Shown: one piece after another, positions 27,854-36,337 of the stretch
Layout: every line of letters starts with the position of its first letter
Position numbering within the stretch: the first letter of the stretch is position 1
Made by a program: the position numbers and the translations under genes
The notes under the pieces: model-generated
Databases searched by the model: none
Seen by the model: only the letters and a program-made list of their open reading frames with translations
Told to the model about the DNA's origin: nothing
Assembly (NCBI RefSeq): GCF_000422565.1
Contig: NZ_AUMA01000008.1
Location: 186,001-250,000, forward strand
DNA length: 64,000 bases
Origin: Desulfovibrio aminophilus DSM 12254
GTDB lineage: Bacteria; Desulfobacterota; Desulfovibrionia; Desulfovibrionales; Desulfovibrionaceae
Direction: 5' to 3'

Positions 27854-29797
27854 TCAGCCGCCGAGCCCCGCCCCGGGGTGCATCTTCCGTCCCGTGAGCG
27901 TGGTTTCATAGCCGCCCAGGGCCTGGATGTCCTTCTGGAACTTTTTCGAACGCACCAGTTCCAGCAGGGCCAGGATGCGCGGATCCTCGGCATGGGCGCG
28001 TGGGATGACCAGGTCGTAGCGTTCCCGCGCCAGGGGCAGGAAGTCCAGCCCCAGGGCCTTGGCCGCCGCGTAGATGCCCAGGCCGCAGTCGGCCGCTCCG
28101 GTGAGCACGTTCACGGCCACGGCCATGTGCGTGAACTCCTCGCGGTCGTAGCCGCGTACCTCCTCGGGCCGGATGCCCGCGGTTTTCAGATGATGGTCCA
28201 GGAGAATGCGCGTGCCCGCGCCCTTCTGGCGATTGATGAAGAGCACGTCCGGCCGGGCCAGGTCGCTCACGGCGCTGATGTTCTTGGGGTTGCCCGGAGC
28301 CACGATGAGCCCCTGGTGGCGGATGGCCAGATTGACGACCAGGACCTCCACGTCCGGCAGATAGCGGAGCAGGAACGGAAAGTTGAAGTCCTGGGTCTCG
28401 GGATCGAAGAGATGGCTGCCCGCGAACAGGGCGGTGCCGTCGCGCAGGGCCGAAAGTCCGCCCATGCTGCCCACATGGCTGGAGACGAGCTGCATGGGCT
28501 CGGGCAGGCCCATGAGTTCGTTGCCGAGCATGTCGATCACGTTGTCGTGGCTGCCGATATGCACCAGCACGCGGTCCAGGTTCTCGCGCGGGGTCAGCAG
28601 CTCCACCCGTACCCGGGCGTCCTGCTCCAGACCCTCGCTGTCCGCCGGAATGCGCGTGAGGCCCTGGGCCTTGGTCAGGCTGGTGATCAACCCCGCGCCC
28701 CGGGGCAGGGGGGCGGCCACGAACTCCTGGCCCACGCGGCCCACTGCCAGGCGCACGACCTCCTCCATGCCGGGGCGGGAGGGCAGCTTGCGGGCCAGCC
28801 GGGCCGTGACTTCCGGCCGGGCCGGGCGCGCCGAGCGCGAGAGCCACGCCACCAGCGGGGCCAGCACGTCTTCCAGGCAGATCACCGCGCTCACCGGATA
28901 GCCGGGCACCCCCACGAGCAGCTTGCCGTTTTTGGCCACGGCCAGCAGGCTGGGCTTGCCGGGCATGACCGCGATGCCGTGGACCAGGATCTGCCCCAAC
29001 TCCTCGAACACGGCTCGGGTATAGTCCTTGGACCCGGCCGAAGAGCCAGCGCCCACGCAGATGATCTGGCTTTCGCCGTCCAGGGCCTGGGTCACGGCGG
29101 CCTTGAGGGATTCGCGGTCGTCGGGCGCCGGCGGCGCGCAGACCGGATCCGCGCCCCAGGCGCGCGCCAGGGCCGCGAAGACCTGGGAGTTGGACTCGAT
29201 GACCTGACCCGGCGCGGGGGTAGGCTTGGAGCGGAAATCCAGAACCTCGTCGCCGGTGGGGATGAAGGTCAGGCGGACCCGGGCGCGGACCTCGACCTCG
29301 AAGATGCCCGCCGAGAGGAGCGCCCCGATGTCGTAGGCCGAGAGGGTCCGGTTCTGGGGCAGGATCATCTCCGTGGCCACGATGTCCTCGCCGATGCGGC
29401 GCACGTGTTGCCAAGGAAAGGCCGGGGCCTCCAGAAGAACGGCGTCGCCGTCGGCCCTGACCACGTGTTCGACCATGACCACGGCGTCCATTCCCGAAGG
29501 CAGGGAATTGCCGGTGTTGACCTCCACGTAGTCCGTGCCCTTGCGCAAGGTCACGGGGCTGCCGTCGCGGGCGGTGAAGGTGGACTCGGCGCGCACGGCG
29601 ATGCCGTCCATGGCCGCGGCGTGGAAGGTGGGCGAGGAGCAGCGGGCGATCACCGGCCGGGCCGTGACCCGGCCCAGGGCCTCGTGGGCGGCGACGGTTT
29701 CGACGCCCAGCAGGGCGTCCCGGTTCAGGGCCTTCCTGGCGCGTTCCACGGCCTCGGCCACGGGAACGGTGGTCAGGTAGATGTTGCGCTCGTCCAT
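27854..29797 (-). CDS. MoeA-like molybdopterin protein fused to a PBP-like domain
   Basis: Protein of 647 residues, about 240 longer than MoeA. Residues 1-410 are MoeA: HAAAMDGIAVRAES, NTGNSLPSGMDAVVMVEHV, FIPTGDEVLDF, VGAGSSAGSKDYT and GVPGYPVSAVICLED are all recognisable. Residues 425-640 form a periplasmic-binding-protein-like fold (COG1910 type; IGSHDNVIDML, INRQKGAGTRILLDHHL) without a signal peptide. MoeA inserts molybdate or tungstate into molybdopterin; the extra domain may bind the oxyanion or act as a sensor. The arrangement is known in archaea and sulfate reducers. Mo/W enzymes elsewhere in the window (AOR, the oxidoreductase at 47 kb) need such a product. Confidence 0.9.
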   Translation of the reverse strand: MDERNIYLTTVPVAEAVERARKALNRDALLGVETVAAHEALGRVTARPVIARCSSPTFHAAAMDGIAVRAESTFTARDGSPVTLRKGTDYVEVNTGNSLPSGMDAVVMVEHVVRADGDAVLLEAPAFPWQHVRRIGEDIVATEMILPQNRTLSAYDIGALLSAGIFEVEVRARVRLTFIPTGDEVLDFRSKPTPAPGQVIESNSQVFAALARAWGADPVCAPPAPDDRESLKAAVTQALDGESQIICVGAGSSAGSKDYTRAVFEELGQILVHGIAVMPGKPSLLAVAKNGKLLVGVPGYPVSAVICLEDVLAPLVAWLSRSARPARPEVTARLARKLPSRPGMEEVVRLAVGRVGQEFVAAPLPRGAGLITSLTKAQGLTRIPADSEGLEQDARVRVELLTPRENLDRVLVHIGSHDNVIDMLGNELMGLPEPMQLVSSHVGSMGGLSALRDGTALFAGSHLFDPETQDFNFPFLLRYLPDVEVLVVNLAIRHQGLIVAPGNPKNISAVSDLARPDVLFINRQKGAGTRILLDHHLKTAGIRPEEVRGYDREEFTHMAVAVNVLTGAADCGLGIYAAAKALGLDFLPLARERYDLVIPRAHAEDPRILALLELVRSKKFQKDIQALGGYETTLTGRKMHPGAGLGG

Positions 29798-29809
29798 GCG
29801 GGCAGCCTC

Positions 29810-31009
29810 CTAGCGGTGGAATTGGCCGTTTTCGTACAGGACCAGACTCGATCCGCCCGCCAGCCGGGCGGTGACGGTCTTGCTCTCCGTGTTCACGAGA
29901 TCCCAGTGCAGAGCCGAATCGTTGAACCCCAGGGCCGCTTTCTTCTCCTCGTCCAGCGTGGACTGGTCTCCGGCGAAGGTGTCGGCGTAGGAGGCTCCCA
30001 CGGCCACGTGGCAGTTGCCGTGCTCCCCGCCGAAGTTCTCGTCGAAGAGGGTGTTGGCCATGAAGGCGCTGATGCGCGAATGGCGGCGGTCGGTGAGCGA
30101 GAATTCGCCCAGCCGTCCCGCGCCTTCGTCCATGGTGAGCTGCTTCTTCACGAAGTCTTCGCCTTCTTCGGCGGTGGCCGTGGTCACGGAGCCGTTCTCG
30201 AAGGTCAGGCGCACGCCGCGCACGAGGTTGCCGGAGCGGTAGGAGGGCTGGTCCGCGTGATAGGTTCCCCGCGTGCCGCGCCAGTCCGGCGAGAGGAAGA
30301 TCTCGAAGCTCGGGATGTTGTGGCCCGAGACGCCGAGCCAGCGGCGTTGTTCGCCGGGGGTCACGGTCAGGTCCGTGCCCTCGGACTCCACGCGCAGGGA
30401 GGCGATGGGCAGAGAGTTGAGCCAGTCCTTGACCTCCTGAGCCTGGGTGAACAGCTCACGCCAGCGCCCCACGGGGTCGGCCTGGTCCAGGAAACAGGCC
30501 GCCTTGATCTGGGCCGCGTAGTCTTCCAGGGGCAGCCCGGCCGCGTCGGCCATGGCCCGGGTGGGCCAAGCGCATAGGGTCCAGCCGAACTGGCCGCGCT
30601 GTTCGCGCTTGTCCATGACGTCGCGCAGGAATTTGCGGGCCACGGCGGCGGTTCCGATCTTCTTCGGGTCCACTCCGGCCAGGTGGGTCAGCGAGGCGGG
30701 CGCGATGAGCGAGATGAGGCCGTTCAGGTTCTCGAACAATTCCCGTTCGCCCGGGGGCACGTCGGCCACCTGGGCCTCGCTGCCCAGGCTGTAGAAGTTC
30801 TTTTCCATGCCGGGGGTGAGGTTCAGGCGCTGCACGGGGTTGAGCCCCTTCTCCAGAAGCAGGGCGTATACCGCCTCGGCCAGGGGCAGGGCGTCCAGGT
30901 CGTAGCGCAGCAGAACCCGGTCTCCGGAAACGTAGGGCTTGGTCCGGGCCGTGATCAGGCCCCACCAGAGGGTTTCGGCGTAGGCGCGCAATTCATGGGG
31001 CTGAAACAT
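29810..31009 (-). CDS. M29-family aminopeptidase
   Basis: Protein of 399 residues. The C-terminal half carries the M29 metal-binding landmarks: EIFLSPDWRGTRGT, GRLGEFSLTD, SRISAFMANTLFDENFGGEH and GNCHVAVGASY. These dimetal enzymes remove N-terminal residues from peptides in the cytoplasm. ATG at 31009 follows GAGGAG directly. It ends 12 bases before the moeA start on the same strand, so the two may be cotranscribed although functionally unlike. Confidence 0.88.
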   Translation of the reverse strand: MFQPHELRAYAETLWWGLITARTKPYVSGDRVLLRYDLDALPLAEAVYALLLEKGLNPVQRLNLTPGMEKNFYSLGSEAQVADVPPGERELFENLNGLISLIAPASLTHLAGVDPKKIGTAAVARKFLRDVMDKREQRGQFGWTLCAWPTRAMADAAGLPLEDYAAQIKAACFLDQADPVGRWRELFTQAQEVKDWLNSLPIASLRVESEGTDLTVTPGEQRRWLGVSGHNIPSFEIFLSPDWRGTRGTYHADQPSYRSGNLVRGVRLTFENGSVTTATAEEGEDFVKKQLTMDEGAGRLGEFSLTDRRHSRISAFMANTLFDENFGGEHGNCHVAVGASYADTFAGDQSTLDEEKKAALGFNDSALHWDLVNTESKTVTARLAGGSSLVLYENGQFHR

Positions 31010-31110
31010 CGAGTCTCCTCGGTTGGTTGTCTTCGGCTCTGTCCGACATAATAAAGGATGCGCGGGCAAAGCTCAACAAGCACCGGGAGTTGCCGGGCGG
31101 CGGCTTCTCC

Positions 31111-31139
31111 TTGACAGGGAAGGGAGCCGAGGCTATCAG
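31111..31139 (+). promoter_or_regulatory. sigma70-type promoter of the ferredoxin gene
   Basis: TTGACA (31111-31116) is followed after 17 bases by TATCAG (31134-31139). Transcription would begin near 31146, leaving a leader of about 100 bases that includes the GGAGG ribosome site. Confidence 0.62.
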
Positions 31140-31246
31140 CACCAGAACCCGGCGGGCCGGGAAAACCCCGCGCCGCGCCGCCGGAGCCCGGAGACCGGGC
31201 GGATGAGACCAAGGGAGCATGCTCCCAGATAACCCCGGAGGATACA

Positions 31247-31435
31247 ATGGGTTACAAGATCACTGTGGACGTGGACAAGTGCATCGGCGACGGCGAGTGC
31301 GTTGATGTCTGCCCCGTGGAGGTCTATGAGCTTCAGGACGGCAAGGCCGTTCCGGTGAACATGGAAGAGTGCCTGGGTTGCGAATCCTGCGTCGAGGTCT
31401 GCGAGCAGGACGCCATCACCGTCGAGGAAGAATAG
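31247..31435 (+). CDS. ferredoxin III-type 7Fe/8Fe ferredoxin
   Basis: Protein of 62 residues, nearly the same as Desulfovibrio africanus ferredoxin III as I remember it. The first cluster motif is C12-x2-D15-x2-C18-x3-C22-P: Asp replaces the second Cys, which in D. africanus Fd III and Pyrococcus ferredoxin gives a cluster that interconverts between [3Fe-4S] and [4Fe-4S] and can take up other metals. The second motif is regular, C42-x2-C45-x2-C48-x3-C52. Acidic overall, a soluble electron carrier for pyruvate or aldehyde oxidoreductases. It has its own promoter and a downstream terminator. Confidence 0.95.
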   Translation: MGYKITVDVDKCIGDGECVDVCPVEVYELQDGKAVPVNMEECLGCESCVEVCEQDAITVEEE

Positions 31436-31527
31436 TCGTCCGGTCCGGGCGGGGTTTCGGCCCCGCCCGGGCTTGCCCGGAAACGGCCGCGAGGCCGCTC
31501 CGGCCCGCCCGCCCACGGGCGTCCTGA

Positions 31528-31556
31528 ACCGGGTCTTCTCCCGGTTTTTTTGTTTT
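31528..31556 (+). terminator. intrinsic terminator downstream of the ferredoxin gene
   Basis: ACCGGG (31528-31533) pairs with CCCGGT (31540-31545) around a six-base loop and is followed by a T-rich tail. A GC hairpin without a T run lies earlier (31447-31470). The element separates the ferredoxin gene from the next operon. Confidence 0.75.
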
Positions 31557-31652
31557 TCTCCCGCTCATTTTCCGGTTTGACGAGCCGGGAAAATGCATTA
31601 CCTTTCGCGGCAGCCGGGCCCGCCCCGGACAATCCGCCCAGGAGCAGAGCAC

Positions 31653-32468
31653 ATGTCGCTGGACTTCACCGAATTCTTCAAGAAATACGAGGCGATCATA
31701 GGCGAGGCCGACAAGGTCTTCGAGACGGTCAAGGTCCAATCCGGGGACCGGGTGCGCTGCAAGGAAGGCTGCAGCGATTGCTGTCACGCCCTCTTCGACC
31801 TGACCCTCATCGAGGCCCTCTACGTCAACCACCATTTCAACTCCTCCTACTCCGGCCTGGAGCGTTCACGCATCCTGGACCGGGCCGACGAGGCCGACCG
31901 CGCCGTGCACAAATTCAAGCGCGACATGTTCAAGGCCTCCCAGGCGGGAACCTCCACCGAGGACATTTTGCGCGAGGCCGCCCGGGCCAAGGTCCGCTGT
32001 CCGCTGCTGAACGACGACGACCTGTGCGCCCTCTACGCGCGCCGTCCCGTGACCTGCCGCATCTACGGCGTACCCACGGCCATCGGCGGCGCCGCGCACA
32101 CCTGCGGTCGTTCCGGCTTCGAGCCCGGGGGCAAGTATCCCACCGTGTTCCTGGACAAGCTCCAGGACCGGCTCTACCTCCTGAGCCACGAGCTGGCCAC
32201 GGCCATCGGCAGCCGCTACCGTGAGCTGGGCGCGGTGCTCGTGCCCCTGTCCATGGCCCTGCTGACCAGCTACGACGAGGAATATCTGGGCCTGGCCGCG
32301 CCCAAGGCCGAGCCCAAGCCGGACTTCTCCGCCGCCCTGCTCAAGGAGCCGGTCAAGGATGAGGCCTGCGGCTCCTGCGACAAGGATTCCTCGGCCTGCG
32401 CCTCCTGCAAGGAGAAATCCTTCAGCATCACCATCGGCGGCCCGGATGCGGGCGGCAAGGAGGACTGA
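31653..32468 (+). CDS. YkgJ-type Cys-cluster (zinc/iron-chelating) protein
   Basis: Protein of 271 residues. Residues 40-160 hold the YkgJ-family pattern: C-x3-C-x2-CC (CKEGCSDCCH), then CPLL and CALYARRPVTCRIYG. These proteins are thought to bind zinc or iron, and some act as maturation factors. A second Cys group near the C-terminus (CGSCDKDSSACASC) is outside the usual family and might bind another metal. ATG at 31653 follows AGGAG. It is the first of four closely spaced genes ending at 34175. Confidence 0.85.
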   Translation: MSLDFTEFFKKYEAIIGEADKVFETVKVQSGDRVRCKEGCSDCCHALFDLTLIEALYVNHHFNSSYSGLERSRILDRADEADRAVHKFKRDMFKASQAGTSTEDILREAARAKVRCPLLNDDDLCALYARRPVTCRIYGVPTAIGGAAHTCGRSGFEPGGKYPTVFLDKLQDRLYLLSHELATAIGSRYRELGAVLVPLSMALLTSYDEEYLGLAAPKAEPKPDFSAALLKEPVKDEACGSCDKDSSACASCKEKSFSITIGGPDAGGKED

Positions 32469-32469
32469 G

Positions 32470-32817
32470 ATGGGCACCATGACCCCGGAGCAGATCGACG
32501 AGCAGAAGAAGCTCATGTACGAGAAGCTCTCGCCCCGGCGGCGCAAGTTCGTGGACAAGATCGGCTACGAGAACTGGGATCCGTTCCAGAAGCCCTTCGA
32601 TCCCATCGACATCCGCCGGGATGTGACCGGGCACACGCCGCAGGAGCTGTATTCCGCGTTCATCAAGTCGCGGCCCAAGCCGCCCACGCCGGATTACGCC
32701 TCGACCATCGCGGAGTTCACCGTGGTCATGATCCACAACAGCGAGCGCATGCGGCCCATCTACGATTTCTGTCTGTGGTATTCGACGATGCTGGAAAAGT
32801 ACGGCAAGACCCTGTAA
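32470..32817 (+). CDS. conserved hypothetical protein in YkgJ-TPR-HEAT operon
   Basis: Protein of 115 residues. ATG at 32470 follows AGGAGG and lies one base past the YkgJ-type stop, so translation is coupled. It has no signal peptide or membrane helix; the sequence is charged, with a Pro-rich middle (KSRPKPPTPDY). A single Cys lies near residue 101. I do not recognise the family; a guess from context is a partner of the TPR protein. Confidence 0.78.
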   Translation: MGTMTPEQIDEQKKLMYEKLSPRRRKFVDKIGYENWDPFQKPFDPIDIRRDVTGHTPQELYSAFIKSRPKPPTPDYASTIAEFTVVMIHNSERMRPIYDFCLWYSTMLEKYGKTL

Positions 32818-32833
32818 CCGCGAGGACCATCCC

Positions 32834-33460
32834 ATGTCCGAACAGCAGTTCGCCAACGTGGACGAATACATCGCCGACCTGAAGGCCAAGCTCCAGAAGA
32901 ACGGGGAGTGCGGCAACACCTGGTACAATCTGGGCGTGGCCCTGCTCTCCAAGCGCGACTTCCTGGAGGCCGAGCGGGCCTTCCGCGAGGCCGTGGGCAA
33001 CTCGCCCAAGCTGGCCGAGGCCTATGTGCAACTCGGCGGCATCGCCATGCACCGGGGCGATCTGGGATCCTGCCTGAGCTACAACGTTCAGGCCACCCAG
33101 GTGCGGCCCTTCTTCGCCGTGCCCTGGGGCAACATCGGCTTCTGCCATCTTCAGCAGGGCGACTCGGAGAAGGCCGTCAAGGCTCTGGAGAAGGCCATCA
33201 AGTACGACCCGAACTTCGTGCAGGCCATGGCCACCAAGGGCAGCGCGCATTTCCAGCGCGGTGAGCTGGACGACGCCGCCCGGGATCTGGAGAAGGCCGT
33301 GTCGCTTCAGCCCATGTTCGGCCCGGCCTGGAACAACCTGGCCCTGGTGCATGCCGAGAAGGGCGAGTGGGCCAAGGCCGACGAGTGCGTGAAGAAGGCC
33401 CAGGAATCCGGCTACGAGGTTCCGGCCGAGTTCCTGCAAGAGATCGCGTCCAACCTCTAG
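32834..33460 (+). CDS. TPR-repeat protein
   Basis: Protein of 208 residues made of about five TPR units from residue 25 to 195 (for example WYNLGVALLSKRDFLEAERAF, IGFCHLQQGDSEKAVKALEKA and LALVHAEKGEWAKADECVKKA). No signal peptide. TPR proteins scaffold protein complexes; with its HEAT-repeat neighbour and the Cys-cluster protein it could form an assembly complex in the cytoplasm. It starts 16 bases after the preceding stop. Confidence 0.88.
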   Translation: MSEQQFANVDEYIADLKAKLQKNGECGNTWYNLGVALLSKRDFLEAERAFREAVGNSPKLAEAYVQLGGIAMHRGDLGSCLSYNVQATQVRPFFAVPWGNIGFCHLQQGDSEKAVKALEKAIKYDPNFVQAMATKGSAHFQRGELDDAARDLEKAVSLQPMFGPAWNNLALVHAEKGEWAKADECVKKAQESGYEVPAEFLQEIASNL

Positions 33461-33476
33461 CACGGGGTCCGCGTCC

Positions 33477-34175
33477 ATGTCCGGTTTCCGGCAGCTGAAG
33501 CAGACGGTTCGGGCGATCCTGGCCGCGCCGGACTGGAGCGCCCGCCTGGACGAGCTGGCCGCCTGGCCGCCTGCGCAGCTCACCGGGCCGCTTTTCGGAC
33601 TTCTGCTGGACCGGGACGAGGAGATCCGCTGGCGGGCGGTGGAGGCCTTCGGGCTGACCGCCGCGCGGCTCGCCGACTCCGGCATGGAGCAGGCCCGGGT
33701 GCTCATGCGCTCGTGCATGTGGCGGCTCAACGAGGAATCAGGCAACCTGGGCTGGGGCATCCCGGAGTGCATCGGCGCGAGCCTCGCGCGGCACGAGGGC
33801 CTGGCCCGGGAATATCACCGCATCCTCTGTTCCTACATTTTCGACGACCCGGCGCGGGACGGCAACTATCTGGACCACGCCCTGCTGCGGCGCGGGGCCT
33901 ACTGGGGCATCGCCCGCCTGGCCCAGGTCCGGCCCGCCTTGGTGGAGTCGGCCCGACCGTTCCTGCTGACGGCCCTGAACGACGCCGACCCGGGCAACCG
34001 GGGGCTGGCGGCCTGGGCCCTGGGCATCCTGGGGGCCGCCGAAGCCCTGTCCGGGCTGCGCGCCCTGGCGGGGGACGAGGCGTCCTTCCCGTTGTTCCGC
34101 GACGGGGAAGTGCGCCGGGCCACGGTGGGCGGGCTGGCCGAGGAGGCCGCCGGGATCGTGGAGAAATCCGCTTGA
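33477..34175 (+). CDS. HEAT-repeat protein, DVU0298-like family
   Basis: Protein of 232 residues of helical HEAT-like repeats. DRDEEIRWRAVEAFGL, a Trp-rich centre (RSCMWRLNEESGNLGWGIPE) and GNRGLAAWALGILGA resemble the family named after DVU0298 of D. vulgaris. Function unknown; the conserved Trp-rich loop suggests a specific binding role. Last gene of the four-gene operon; its TGA stop overlaps the -35 box of the tRNA-Val promoter. Confidence 0.82.
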   Translation: MSGFRQLKQTVRAILAAPDWSARLDELAAWPPAQLTGPLFGLLLDRDEEIRWRAVEAFGLTAARLADSGMEQARVLMRSCMWRLNEESGNLGWGIPECIGASLARHEGLAREYHRILCSYIFDDPARDGNYLDHALLRRGAYWGIARLAQVRPALVESARPFLLTALNDADPGNRGLAAWALGILGAAEALSGLRALAGDEASFPLFRDGEVRRATVGGLAEEAAGIVEKSA

Positions 34176-34201
34176 CAAAAAACGGGCGGCTCGCATATAG
34201 A
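34172..34201 (+). promoter_or_regulatory. sigma70-type promoter of tRNA-Val
   Basis: TTGACA (34172-34177) overlaps the stop codon of the HEAT gene; TATAGA (34196-34201) follows after 18 bases. Transcription would start about 14 bases ahead of the mature tRNA end and could also feed thrS-infC. Confidence 0.7.
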
Positions 34202-34221
34202 AGCGTTCCCCCGGAGGAAAT

Positions 34222-34298
34222 AGGCGCGTAGCTCAGTTGGTTAGAGCACTAGCTCGACACGCTAGGGGTCAGGAGTTCAAGTCTCCTCGTGCCTACCA
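34222..34298 (+). tRNA. tRNA-Val (anticodon GAC) with C at position 33
   Basis: A 77-base cloverleaf: acceptor AGGCGCG with CGTGCCT, A73, CCA encoded; D-stem GCTC/GAGC; anticodon stem CTAGC/GCTAG; T-arm AGGAG TTCAAGT CTCCT. The seven-base anticodon loop is TCGACAC, giving anticodon GAC (Val) but with C instead of the nearly universal U33. The stem is perfect, so the register seems forced. Confidence 0.9.
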
Positions 34299-34304
34299 TA
34301 TTTG

Positions 34305-34336
34305 AACGGAAGGGAGGCCCATGCCTCCCTTTCGTT
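34305..34336 (+). promoter_or_regulatory. hairpin between tRNA-Val and thrS
   Basis: A 14-base stem (34305-34318 with 34323-34336; AAGGGAGGC core) with a CCAT loop. No strong T run follows, so it may be a tRNA 3' processing or weak termination element, or part of a thrS leader. It ends about 45 bases before the thrS start. Confidence 0.5.
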
Positions 34337-34381
34337 ATCTTGCGCCGCGAACGGGGAAAGCGCGCGGGAAGGAGTGAAGTC

Positions 34382-36337
34382 GTGCAGGTCGAGGTCGCGG
34401 GACAGAATGTCGAGGTGGAGAAGGGTGGCGTCATCGGTGACGTGCTCAAGTCCGTTCTGTCCAACAAGCAATACAAGAATACCGTTGTCGCCCGCTGCGG
34501 CGGAGCGCTCCTGGACCTGACCGCCCCCGTTCCCGAGGACTGCCCGGCCCTTGAACCCGTCTCCGCCGAGAGCCCCGAGGGACTGGACGTGATCCGTCAC
34601 TCCACGGCCCACCTCATGGCCGAGGCCGTGAAGAAGCTCTTCCCCCAGGCCAAGGTGACCATCGGGCCGTCCATCGAGAACGGCTTCTACTACGATTTCG
34701 AGTTCGAGCGTCCATTCACGCCCGAGGATCTGGAGGCCATCGAGGCCGAGATGACCCGGAGCGTGGGCGCGGACAAGCCCTTCTCGCGCCGGAACGTCAC
34801 GGCGGACGAGGCCTCTCGGTTGTTCGACGCCGAGGGCGAAAATTACAAGGTGGAGCTGATCCGCGACCTGGGCGCGCCCGAGGTTTCCCTCTACACCCAC
34901 GGCGGTTTCACCGACCTCTGCCGGGGCCCGCATGTGCCCCGCACGGGTCTGCTCAAGGCCTTCAAGCTGCTCACCGTGGCCGGAGCCTATTGGCGCGGCG
35001 ACGAGAAGAACCCTCAGCTCCAGCGCATCTACGGCACGGCCTGGGCCAACCCCAAGGATCTGGCCAAGCATCTGCACCAACTGGAGGAGGCCAAGAAGCG
35101 CGACCACCGCAAACTGGGAACCCAGCTCGACCTGTTCAGCTTCCACGAGGAGGCCGGGGCGGGCTTCGTCTTCTGGCATCCCAAGGGCGCGCTCCTGCGG
35201 GCCATTCTGGAGGACTTCGAGCGCAAGGAGCACCTCAAGCGCGGCTACGAGTTCGTGCAGGGCCCGCTGCTGCTCAAGCGCGACCTCTGGGAACGCTCGG
35301 GTCACTACGACAACTACCGTGAGAACATGTATTTCACGGAGATCGACGAGCAGGCCTACGGCGTCAAGCCCATGAACTGCTTGGCGCACATGATCATCTA
35401 CAAGTCGCGCATCCGCAGCTACCGCGACCTGCCCAAGCGCTTCTTCGAGCACGGCGTGGTCCACCGCCACGAGAAGTCCGGCGTGCTTCACGGGCTGTTG
35501 CGCGTGCGTTCCTTCACCCAGGACGACGCGCACATCATCTGCCGCCCGGACCAGCTCCAGGACGAGATCATCGGCGTGGTGAACTTCGTGCGCGACGTCA
35601 TGAGCCTCTTCGACTTCGACTTCACCGCCGAGATCAGCACCCGGCCGGAGAAGTCCATCGGCAGCGACGAGGACTGGGAGCGCGCCACCGAAGCCCTGAC
35701 CAACGCCCTGGACACCATGGGCCTGCCCTATGAGATCAATGAGGGCGACGGCGCCTTCTACGGGCCGAAGATCGACATCAAGATCAAGGACGCCCTGGGC
35801 CGCAGTTGGCAGTGCGCCACGGTGCAGTGCGACTTCACCTTGCCCGATCGCTTCGATTTGATGTATGTGGGAGAGGATGGGGACCGCCATCGCCCGGTGA
35901 TGATCCACCGGGTCATCCTGGGGTCGGTGGAGCGCTTCATCGGTGTGCTCACCGAGCACTTCGCCGGAGCCTTCCCGGTCTGGCTCTCGCCGGTGCAGGC
36001 CCGCATCGTCACCGTCACGGACGCCCAGAACCCGTTCGCGGAAAAGGTCTTGCGGTTTTTACGGGAAAAGGGCATTCGTGCCGAAGCGGATTTGCGCAAC
36101 GAAAAGCTGGGCTACAAGATTCGCGAGGCCCAGCTTGAGAAGATTCCATACATGCTTGTCGTCGGCGACAAGGAAGTGGAGGCCGGGGCTGTCAACGTGC
36201 GTCTGCGCGAAGGCGGCGATCCCGGCATGAAGCCGCTGGAAGACGCGGCGGCCATGATCCTTGACGCCGCCCAGGAACCTTTCAAACGCGGAGGGATGCG
36301 CTATAGCTTTTCCACGGCGACAGGGCCCGCCGATTAA
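34382..36337 (+). CDS. thrS: threonine-tRNA ligase
   Basis: Protein of 651 residues. Order: TGS domain (1-60), editing domain (about 65-215, with [15 protein letters not shown] and the late Cys/His of [11 protein letters not shown]), class II catalytic core (245-540) and anticodon-binding domain (545-640). Motif 2 [12 protein letters not shown] and the zinc-site segment [12 protein letters not shown] are present. It charges tRNA-Thr and clears Ser-tRNA-Thr. The start is GTG at 34382 behind GGAAGGAG. The 3' end overlaps the proposed infC start by 35 bases, as in other thrS-infC-rpmI-rplT operons. Confidence 0.97.
   Translation: MQVEVAGQNVEVEKGGVIGDVLKSVLSNKQYKNTVVARCGGALLDLTAPVPEDCPALEPVSAESPEGLDVIRHSTAHLMAEAVKKLFPQAKVTIGPSIENGFYYDFEFERPFTPEDLEAIEAEMTRSVGADKPFSRRNVTADEASRLFDAEGENYKVELIRDLGAPEVSLYTHGGFTDLCRGPHVPRTGLLKAFKLLTVAGAYWRGDEKNPQLQRIYGTAWANPKDLAKHLHQLEEAKKRDHRKLGTQLDLFSFHEEAGAGFVFWHPKGALLRAILEDFERKEHLKRGYEFVQGPLLLKRDLWERSGHYDNYRENMYFTEIDEQAYGVKPMNCLAHMIIYKSRIRSYRDLPKRFFEHGVVHRHEKSGVLHGLLRVRSFTQDDAHIICRPDQLQDEIIGVVNFVRDVMSLFDFDFTAEISTRPEKSIGSDEDWERATEALTNALDTMGLPYEINEGDGAFYGPKIDIKIKDALGRSWQCATVQCDFTLPDRFDLMYVGEDGDRHRPVMIHRVILGSVERFIGVLTEHFAGAFPVWLSPVQARIVTVTDAQNPFAEKVLRFLREKGIRAEADLRNEKLGYKIREAQLEKIPYMLVVGDKEVEAGAVNVRLREGGDPGMKPLEDAAAMILDAAQEPFKRGGMRYSFSTATGPAD

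Noticed and set aside
31447-31470. GC-rich hairpin right after the ferredoxin gene as a terminator
   Set aside because: No T run follows; the hairpin at 31528 with a T tail is the better terminator.
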